From: Bacteroidales bacterium
GTDB taxonomy: Bacteria; Bacteroidota; Bacteroidia; Bacteroidales; Muribaculaceae
Assembly: GCA_004555955.1 (NCBI GenBank)
Contig: SFJG01000073.1
Location: 1-10,482 of the forward strand
DNA length: 10,482 nt
Direction: 5' to 3'
The position numbers and the translations under genes are program-made. Shown piece by piece: positions 1 to 5,600 of this stretch (positions are counted from its first letter, which is position 1; every line of letters begins with the position of its first letter). The notes under the pieces are model-generated. The model made no database searches, was not told the origin of the DNA, and saw only the letters and a list, made by a program, of their open reading frames with translations.

Positions 1-63
1 ACTTTCAACGACAAGGAATACCAAGACTGGGTAGACTATCTTGAATCACGCTATACATATTAA
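1..63 (+). CDS. C-terminal end of an unidentified protein (partial)
   Basis: Frame 1 is open from the left edge to a TAA at 61-63 and encodes 20 residues, ending in the aromatic tail DYLESRYTY. The reading as coding rests on three points: the frame is uninterrupted, the sequence is hydrophilic and helix-like with several W/Y residues, and a strong intrinsic terminator follows 53 bases after the stop. Too little is present to name a family. The segment is A/T-rich like the following 700 bases, so it may belong to the same accessory block. Confidence 0.5.
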   Translation, partial: TFNDKEYQDWVDYLESRYTY

Positions 64-115
64 GAATGGAAATATTCAGCGAAAAGCGAAAGTAATATTA
101 ATAAATATTTTCTTT

Positions 116-155
116 GGAGGTGCGCCTGTATTTGGCACACCTCCTTTGTTATTTT
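116..155 (+). terminator. Rho-independent terminator of the left-edge gene
   Basis: An 11-bp stem (GGAGGTGCGCC at 116-126 against GGCACACCTCC at 134-144) has one internal mismatch and a 7-base loop. It is followed by the T-rich tail TTTGTTATTTT at 145-155. The T tract lies only on the plus-strand side, so the site terminates plus-strand transcription coming from the gene that ends at 63. It also implies that anything downstream needs its own promoter. Confidence 0.8.
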
Positions 156-183
156 GCGTCCAAAAGAGCTAAACAAAGAAGCT

Positions 184-536
184 ATGAGGAGCAAAACGAA
201 AATAGATACAAGAGAGGCTTGGAGTCACAAACATGACTTTCCGATAGAGGAGGTTGGGAACACAAATAAAGCCATAGCTCGGCTTATCGTTCCCATCTGC
301 AAGCATTTAAGGCACTTGACAAGTATGGTAGTCCGCCAGACTTTACTGATATATGTCAGTGGAACAATACCATTCAAAAGATGATTGATGCTTTTGAATT
401 ATTGATGCAAAATAAAGTGTACTCAGAAGAGGGGTTCCGTGAGTATATCCCTGTCAGCAAGCTTCAAGGGTCTATACTTTGGGGTGAAATGGTGGAGAAA
501 CAGAAGAAGTCACTCATCAGTGACATTATATCATAA
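184..536 (+). pseudogene. Coding-like frame without a start; probable frameshifted or decayed gene
   Basis: From 270 to the TAA at 534-536 one frame stays open for 88 codons and reads like a genuine soluble protein: an AFKALDKYG segment, a Trp-containing stretch DICQWNNTIQKMIDAFELL, and a charged C-terminus ending MVEKQKKSLISDIIS. It has no ATG before an internal Met at 381, and an in-frame TAA closes it at 267-269. A different frame, from an ATG at 184 up to about base 270, also reads plausibly (DTREAWSHKHDFPIEEVG). Adding one A to the AAA run at 268-270 would join the two into one protein of about 117 residues. The stop lies 18 bases before the ATG of the next small gene, so the two were probably cotranscribed. 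I do not recognise the family. Alternatives are a 5'-truncated remnant or chance openness, but the composition argues against chance. The upstream join is inference. Confidence 0.45.
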
Positions 537-554
537 CACTAAATTCAACATTTT

Positions 555-788
555 ATGGCACTTTGGAAAATTTCAGTGAAGAACAGCGGCAATGCCGCTT
601 GTAAGAACAAGAGACAGCGCCTTGAAAAAGGCATGTTCGTAGAAACGAGCACAACCTCTACGACACCGCCCATCGGCGTTATTCGCGAGCAGCCAATGCT
701 AGCTCAACTATTCATGAGCAAATATGGCATTGAGATTGACCCTCACCACATGAACCCTTCTCATTTCGACTGCGTGAAGATTGGTTGA
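555..788 (+). CDS. Small hypothetical protein, DUF6140-like
   Basis: This is a 77-residue soluble protein with no signal peptide or membrane segment. The N-terminus MALWKISVKN is followed by a basic patch (CKNKRQRLEKGM), a Ser/Thr-rich stretch at about residues 32-37, and a conserved-looking second half (MLAQLFMSKYGIEID) ending in VKIG. This order (MALxKIxVKN, then xxLEKGMxVE, then FMxKYGI, then V.KI/L at the end) is the pattern I remember for small Bacteroidales proteins of family DUF6140, whose function is unknown. The assignment is from memory of the pattern, not a search. Only 18 bases separate it from the upstream broken frame, which suggests one transcript. A long hairpin begins 17 bases after its stop. 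Its A/T-rich neighbourhood and broken neighbour fit an accessory or mobile-element remnant, but no integrase or transposase is in view. Confidence 0.65.
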   Translation: MALWKISVKNSGNAACKNKRQRLEKGMFVETSTTSTTPPIGVIREQPMLAQLFMSKYGIEIDPHHMNPSHFDCVKIG

Positions 789-804
789 GTGGACTAATGA
801 AGAT

Positions 805-844
805 GAGGCTGTGTCGTAATTATGTTTTTTTACGGCGCAGCCTC
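805..844 (+). terminator. Long hairpin, likely terminator of the small gene
   Basis: GAGGCTGTGTCGTAA (805-819) pairs with TTACGGCGCAGCCTC (830-844) over 15 bp with two G-U wobbles on the plus strand, around a 10-base T-rich loop. The wobbles form G-U pairs only when the plus strand is transcribed, which fits a structure serving the gene ending at 788. The downstream tail (TGATTTGTAG) is only moderately T-rich, so termination is likely but not certain. Confidence 0.6.
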
Positions 845-1171
845 TGATTTGTAGCTACTGAGGTTCGGATATTTTTCAGGCGACCGTTTTTGAGGATTTT
901 TCCCCAAAAAAGCGTATTCTCAGGCGATAAAAATGCTGATACTTGTTAATACAGTCCAAAATTGAGACCTTGTTTTTACCGAAGTGGCTGAATCTATACT
1001 TTTCGTTTGCGATAATAATAAGATGGAATTGTAATTGTAATTGTAATTGTAATTGTAATGGGTTGTGTATTGGATTTGTAACGGCGCGGGAGGGCGAGTT
1101 CGCAGAGTGGGTTGTTTTGCGGTGTTTCCGTGTTGTGCGTTATGAATAGTCGGCTTGGGGTGAGATGCGCT
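845..1171. other. Intergenic stretch with short repeats and no convincing gene
   Basis: Nothing here reads as a real gene. The only plus-strand frames of any length (for example 943-1149) are low-complexity or read through the hexanucleotide repeat. Visible structure comprises two copies of CAGGCGA (877-883 and 921-927), an imperfect TTTTTGAGG/CCCCAAAAA dyad at about 887-910 between them, a perfect GTAGCTAC palindrome at 851-858, and the AATTGT repeat at 1027-1059. I found no obvious terminator for the minus-strand gene that ends at 1172. Confidence 0.6.
1027..1059. repeat. Hexanucleotide tandem repeat, 5.5 copies of AATTGT
   Basis: AATTGT is repeated without a mismatch from 1027 through 1056, followed by a half unit (AAT), and is flanked by GG on one side and GGG on the other. 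Because the unit is 6 bases, copy-number change would not shift a reading frame. It lies about 113 bases beyond the stop codon of the minus-strand HXXEE gene and 238 bases beyond the stop of the plus-strand small gene, between convergent genes, so a promoter-switch role is not supported. Confidence 0.9.
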
Positions 1172-1690
1172 TTATCGTCGGTTGTCGAATCGGGTGGAAA
1201 TGGCTATGCCGATTTTGTGGCTGAGCAGGAGGTTGACGGCGGCGAATGTGAGTCCGACTACGGTGAGCGGAATGAGTGTGGTTGCGTCGTGGGTTTGTGC
1301 TAACCGGATGAATATGTAGCCGACTGCGGGAAGTTGCAAAACCGATGTAATTATTCCCGGTACATAGCCTCGTGTTATGCCGGCTTGCGCTATGTGGACG
1401 ACTAAATGGATGGCGAATGCCAAAAAGAGTGCCGTCCAGGCTTCGGCGGCATAGGGTAGGTCGGCGTAGCAGCAGAGGGTCACGCTGACGATGATTAGGA
1501 ATTCTTCGGCTGCTGCAATTGTAAAGGCTCGTGTGTCGAGGCGTAGCAGGTGGTCGATGATGGGGCGCAGGCGTGGAAATTTTGCTGCGAGGCGGTTGCT
1601 GTTGGTTGTCATCCAGCGAGGTGCGACGGCTATTTCTTCGATGTCGTGCAGTGCGAATGCGATTGGTAGTGCTATGTGGAATAATTCCAT
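1172..1690 (-). CDS. HXXEE-motif integral membrane protein
   Basis: This 172-residue, mostly hydrophobic protein probably has four or more membrane segments. The defining motif is near the start: H15-D-I-E18-E19 within LHDIEE. Further conserved-looking polar residues fall in or beside hydrophobic segments: E62-E63 (AAAEEFL), H95 and H99 (HLVVH), and a GITRGYVPG loop at about 104-112. This arrangement (HXXEE, then an EE pair, then HxxxH followed by a R-x-Y-x-P-G segment) matches the HXXEE family (PF13787), whose function is unknown. The clustered His/Glu residues suggest metal binding or membrane-embedded catalysis, but that is inference. The ATG at 1690 is chosen because the hydrophobic N-terminus and HXXEE motif follow at the usual distance. 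The gene is divergent from dnaE and stands alone on its strand. A weak promoter candidate (TATCTTCG on the minus strand, 1733-1726) lacks a -33 element. Confidence 0.85.
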   Translation of the reverse strand: MELFHIALPIAFALHDIEEIAVAPRWMTTNSNRLAAKFPRLRPIIDHLLRLDTRAFTIAAAEEFLIIVSVTLCCYADLPYAAEAWTALFLAFAIHLVVHIAQAGITRGYVPGIITSVLQLPAVGYIFIRLAQTHDATTLIPLTVVGLTFAAVNLLLSHKIGIAISTRFDNRR

Positions 1691-1795
1691 TGTTTTGCTT
1701 CTTTTTAATCTCCGGACTAATTTAACGAAGATATTTTATTGCTTGGAATTATTTTGTATTTTTAACATAAGTAGAAATGGTTTGAACAGTAGGAG

Positions 1796-1815
1796 GTTGG
1801 GCGGAGTTGGGCGGA
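1796..1815 (+). repeat. Perfect 10-bp tandem repeat beside the dnaE promoter
   Basis: GTTGGGCGGA occurs twice head to tail (1796-1805 and 1806-1815), ending 8 bases before the -33 element of the dnaE promoter. The period of about one helical turn would place both copies on the same DNA face, as expected of a repeated protein-binding half-site. A regulatory role is inference only. Confidence 0.7.
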
Positions 1816-1823
1816 AATCGGTG

Positions 1824-1854
1824 TTTGGAAATCTATGAGAATGTATTAACTTTG
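1824..1854 (+). promoter_or_regulatory. dnaE promoter (Bacteroidetes -33/-7 type)
   Basis: TTTG at 1824-1827, a 19-base spacer and TAACTTTG at 1847-1854 match the Bacteroidetes primary-sigma consensus (TTTG, about 19 bases, TAnnTTTG) at every fixed position. Transcription would begin near 1860, giving a leader of about 54 bases. The leader ends in the A-rich stretch usual for Bacteroidetes initiation regions before the ATG at 1914. Confidence 0.8.
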
Positions 1855-1913
1855 AGGGAATTTTTTAAGGACTCGGCAGTTTGTTTGTCGGGCGAAAATA
1901 ATACCGAAAAGTT

Positions 1914-4900
1914 ATGCACTCATTTGTCCACTTACACGTACACTCACAGTATTCTATTCTTGATGGTCAGGCGGCTGTTACGAAATTGGTCGACAAGGCT
2001 CGCGCCGACGGCATGCCGGGCATTGCGCTTACCGACCATGGTAATATGTTTGGCATCAAGGTGTTTACCGACTATGTCAATTCGATTAATTCCGGCACGG
2101 ATAAGGCTATCAAGCAGTTGCGTGGTCAGCTCGAGAGTGCAGAGGGCGACGAGCGTGCTCGCCTGGAGGCTGAAATTGCGGCGGAACAGGCTAAGATTTT
2201 CACGCCGATAATCGGGTGTGAGATGTATGTTGCCGACGGTCGGTTGACGGAGCACGAGGATAAGCGCGACACGGGGCGTCACTTGGTTGTGCTTGCCAAG
2301 AATTTGACGGGCTATCACAATTTGATAAAACTTGTGTCGAAGTCGTGGACGGATGGCTACTATTATCATCCGCGTACGGACAAGACGGAGTTGGCGAAGC
2401 ATCGCGAGGGGCTTATTGTTCTTTCTGCGTGTTTGGGTGGCGAGATTCCTCGGCTGATTATGCAGGGGCGTTTGGACGAAGCGCGTGCGAGTGTACAATG
2501 GTTTAAGGATACGTTTGGCGACGATTACTACCTTGAGTTGCAACGTCATAAGCCTAATGCCGATGTTGTCAATACGGACACTTATCCCAATCAGGTTGCC
2601 GTGAATAATGTGCTCATTGAGTGGTCGAAGGAGATGGGTGTTAAGTTGGTGTGTACCAACGATGTGCATTTCGTCGACGAAGGAGATGCGGAGGCGCACG
2701 ACCGCTTGATTTGCATCTCTACGGGTACGTTTCTCGACGAGCAAAATCGTATGCATTATACCAAGCAGGAGTGGATGAAAACTCAGGCGGAGATGAACGA
2801 GGTGTTTGCCGATGTGCCCGAGGCGCTTGACAATACGCTTGAGGTTATCTCTAAGGTAGAGCGTTACAGCATTGAGCACGGCCCGATTTTGCCGGATTTT
2901 CCGTTGCCGGAAGGCTTCTCGGACAATGACCAATATCTGCGTCATTTGGTCTACGAGGGAGCAAAGCGACGCTGGGGCGATGAGCTGACCGATGAGCAAC
3001 GCGAACGTCTCGACTTCGAGCTTGATACGATAAAGAATATGGGTTTCCCGGGCTACTTCTTGATTGTGCAAGACTTCATAGCTGCGGCGCGCCGTCTTGG
3101 TGTGGCTGTCGGTCCGGGACGTGGCTCTGCTGCCGGTTCGGCGGTGGCTTACTGCCTGGGTATCACTGATATCGACCCGATAAAATATGATTTGCTGTTT
3201 GAGCGTTTCTTGAATCCCGACCGTATTTCGTTGCCTGATATCGATGTGGACTTCGACGACGACGGTCGTGCCGTTGTGTTGCGCTACGTTACGCAGAAAT
3301 ACGGCGCCGAGAAGGTAGCACACATTATTACCATCGGTACGATGGCTTCTAAATCGGCTATTAAAGACGTTGCGCGTGTGCTGCGTCTGCCGCTTCCGGA
3401 GAGCGACAAGCTTGCCAAATATGTCCCGGCTCGCGATTTCGAAATAGAGGGCACAAAATATAAGGTCAACCTTAAGAACTGCTATGCGCATATTCCGGAG
3501 CTTCACGAGCAGGTGGAGCACGGCTCCGAGCTTGTTCGCGAAACGTTGAAGTATGCTCAGGAGTTGGAGGGTAATGCGCGCAACACGGGTGTGCATGCCT
3601 GTGGTGTGATTATCGGACGCGACGACATTACCGACTGGGTTCCGGTGGCTACGGCAACCGACAAAGACGGCGAAAAGGTGCTCGTTACGCAGTATGAAGG
3701 CTCCGTCATCGAGTCGACGGGACTAATTAAGATGGACTTCCTCGGCTTGAAGACGTTGTCGATTATTATGGAGGCTCTTGAAAATATTAAGGAGCGCCAC
3801 GGCATTACGCTCGACATCGATAAGATTCCTATCGACGACCCGAAAACTTACCAACTCTATAGCGAGGGACGAACGACCGGTACGTTCCAATTCGAGTCGA
3901 CCGGTATGCAGAAATACTTGCGCGAACTTCAGCCTTCGACTTTCGAGGACCTCATTGCGATGAATGCGCTTTATCGACCGGGCCCTATGGCTTACATCCC
4001 GCAGTTCATCAAACGTAAACACGGGCAGGAACCTATCGAGTACGACATACCGGTGATGGAGAAATATCTCAAGGACACTTACGGCATTACCGTCTATCAG
4101 GAGCAGGTGATGCTCTTGAGTCGTCAGCTTGCCAACTTTACCCGCGGCGAGAGCGACGCACTGCGTAAGGCGATGGGTAAGAAGAAAAAGAAGATTGTCG
4201 ACGAGATGAAGCCGAAATTCATCGAGGGTGGAAAGTCTAACGGTCACGACCCGAAGATTCTCGACAAGATTTGGTCCGACTGGGAAAAGTTTGCTTCCTA
4301 TGCGTTCAATAAGTCGCACGCAACGTGCTATTCGTGGGTTGCTTACCAAACGGGCTATCTTAAGGCGAACTATCCTGCCGAGTATATGGCAGCCGTGCTG
4401 AGCCGCAACCTTAACGACATCACAAAACTTACTAAGTTTATGGACGAATGTAAGGTGATGAAAATCGACGTAAAGTCGCCGGATATCAATGAGAGTCGGG
4501 CGCGATTCAGCGTAAACGATGCCGGTCAGATACGTTTCGGACTTGCAGCCATTAAAGGCGTGGGACTCAACGCCGTGCAAGCCATCTTGGATGAGCGTAA
4601 AGCTAATGGACCGTATAAATCGGTCTACGACTTGGTTGAACGCATCAACTTGACGACGTGCAACCGCAAGGTTATCGACAGCCTTGCTTTGGCAGGCGCT
4701 TTCGACCGATTCGGCGTCAATCGCGAGGATTTTGAAAAGACCGACGACGAGCCATCGTTCGGCGAGTTGCTTGTGCGCTACGGCCAACGCTTTCAAACTC
4801 AAAAAGCCAATCAAACGGCATCGCTCTTCGGCGACATTGAGGAAATCGACACCGCCAAGCCGGAGCCGTCGCATCGCAACACCTGGACCGACATTCAGCG

Positions 4901-5570
4901 GCTCGACCGCGAGCGCGAGTTTGTCGGACTGTATCTGTCGGCGCACCCGCTTGATAAGTACTATACGGAGGTGGAATATGGTTGCAACGTCAAGGCTCAA
5001 GACTATTCGACGGTCAAGCAACTTGAGAATTTCGACTATGTCTTGGGCGGATTGGTCGTTGAAAACAAAGAGCTTGTTTCGCGCAACAATTCAAAATTTG
5101 CCGTCGTAAAAGTCGAAGACTATACCGGCACGGCAGAGTTACGCTTGTACGGGCGCAACTACGAGACGTTTGCGCCGCAATTTGTCGTCGGGAAGCCTGT
5201 TGCCGTACGCTTTACGTTCCAGCGCAGCCGCTATGCCCGCGCCGATTCTGCTGACAAAATGTATTTTACGATTATTTCGGTGTCGAACATCGAAGGCGTC
5301 CGCTCCGACCTCGTTCGTGGCATTACGCTCCGCGCCGGTGAGTTGTGTCTGTTGAATGACCGTTTCAGCGAGTTGCTCGCCGCTCACGTCAATAATGATG
5401 ACGAGTCGGCAATGCCGATGAAGTTGGAAGTGCTTAACAAGAAGATGAATCTCATTGTCGAACTCAATTCGTCGTGTCGAGTCGTTGCAAGTCGTGAATT
5501 CTTGTGCGAACTTGAAGATATGGGCATAGATTTTGCCTTCGATACGGCGTTGTCGGCAGTTCCTGAATAG
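1914..5570 (+). CDS. dnaE: DNA polymerase III subunit alpha
   Basis: This is the catalytic subunit of the replicative polymerase: a complete C-family enzyme of 1218 residues, within the normal Bacteroidetes range. It opens with the PHP domain (about 1-300; HLHVHS at 6-11, LDG at 16-18, TDHGN at 40-44, GCEMY at 101-105, NDVH at 249-252). This domain carries a charged, coiled-coil-like insertion at about 57-95 of the kind seen in Bacteroidetes DnaE. The palm has GPGRGSAAGS at 400-409, the catalytic pair D444 and D446 in PDIDVDF, and the third aspartate D608 in IKMDFLGL. Fingers and tandem-helix regions follow (LYRPGPM near 687; SHATCYSWVAYQTGYLK near 801). A helix-hairpin-helix lies at 875-896 (IKGVG), a beta-clamp motif QTASLF at 967-972 and an OB-fold at about 1040-1125. 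The start is fixed by FVHLHVHS following the first Met, as in homologues. It appears monocistronic and converges on tamB. Confidence 0.97.
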   Translation: MHSFVHLHVHSQYSILDGQAAVTKLVDKARADGMPGIALTDHGNMFGIKVFTDYVNSINSGTDKAIKQLRGQLESAEGDERARLEAEIAAEQAKIFTPIIGCEMYVADGRLTEHEDKRDTGRHLVVLAKNLTGYHNLIKLVSKSWTDGYYYHPRTDKTELAKHREGLIVLSACLGGEIPRLIMQGRLDEARASVQWFKDTFGDDYYLELQRHKPNADVVNTDTYPNQVAVNNVLIEWSKEMGVKLVCTNDVHFVDEGDAEAHDRLICISTGTFLDEQNRMHYTKQEWMKTQAEMNEVFADVPEALDNTLEVISKVERYSIEHGPILPDFPLPEGFSDNDQYLRHLVYEGAKRRWGDELTDEQRERLDFELDTIKNMGFPGYFLIVQDFIAAARRLGVAVGPGRGSAAGSAVAYCLGITDIDPIKYDLLFERFLNPDRISLPDIDVDFDDDGRAVVLRYVTQKYGAEKVAHIITIGTMASKSAIKDVARVLRLPLPESDKLAKYVPARDFEIEGTKYKVNLKNCYAHIPELHEQVEHGSELVRETLKYAQELEGNARNTGVHACGVIIGRDDITDWVPVATATDKDGEKVLVTQYEGSVIESTGLIKMDFLGLKTLSIIMEALENIKERHGITLDIDKIPIDDPKTYQLYSEGRTTGTFQFESTGMQKYLRELQPSTFEDLIAMNALYRPGPMAYIPQFIKRKHGQEPIEYDIPVMEKYLKDTYGITVYQEQVMLLSRQLANFTRGESDALRKAMGKKKKKIVDEMKPKFIEGGKSNGHDPKILDKIWSDWEKFASYAFNKSHATCYSWVAYQTGYLKANYPAEYMAAVLSRNLNDITKLTKFMDECKVMKIDVKSPDINESRARFSVNDAGQIRFGLAAIKGVGLNAVQAILDERKANGPYKSVYDLVERINLTTCNRKVIDSLALAGAFDRFGVNREDFEKTDDEPSFGELLVRYGQRFQTQKANQTASLFGDIEEIDTAKPEPSHRNTWTDIQRLDREREFVGLYLSAHPLDKYYTEVEYGCNVKAQDYSTVKQLENFDYVLGGLVVENKELVSRNNSKFAVVKVEDYTGTAELRLYGRNYETFAPQFVVGKPVAVRFTFQRSRYARADSADKMYFTIISVSNIEGVRSDLVRGITLRAGELCLLNDRFSELLAAHVNNDDESAMPMKLEVLNKKMNLIVELNSSCRVVASREFLCELEDMGIDFAFDTALSAVPE

Positions 5571-5572
5571 GT

Positions 5573-5600
5573 GTGAATAATTTACTGTGAATAATTTACT
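5573..5600. repeat. 14-bp tandem duplication at the dnaE/tamB junction
   Basis: GTGAATAATTTACT is present twice with no mismatch and no spacer (5573-5586, 5587-5600). The right copy contains the tamB stop codon (TTA at 5596-5598 on the plus strand) and part of its last codon. The left copy carries the same TTA. The pair fills nearly all of the 25-base gap after the dnaE stop, and no terminator hairpin is visible there. Confidence 0.9.

Noticed and set aside
997..1004. Possible plus-strand -7 element TACTTTTC
   Set aside because: The last fixed base is wrong, the nearest TTG is 24 bases away, and no gene follows.
943..1149. 68-codon plus-strand frame with repeated Asn-Cys
   Set aside because: The Asn-Cys repeat is only the translation of the AATTGT array. 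The flanks do not look like protein and there is no promoter at a suitable spacing.
1..1171. Integrated mobile element or defence island at the left side
   Set aside because: The block is A/T-rich with a broken gene and a DUF6140-like protein, but no integrase, transposase, attachment-site repeat or defence domain is visible, so only an accessory character is claimed.
1726..1733. Possible -7 element (minus-strand TATCTTCG) for the HXXEE gene
   Set aside because: It has one mismatch in the fixed positions and no TTG at the required distance upstream, so it is too weak to list as a promoter.
1944..3596. 550-codon open frame on the minus strand opposite dnaE
   Set aside because: It lies wholly within dnaE, whose protein is unmistakable. 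The antisense product is Arg/Leu/His-rich with no recognisable domain, as expected from codon bias in the sense gene. The same applies to the 432-codon minus frame at 3723-5021.
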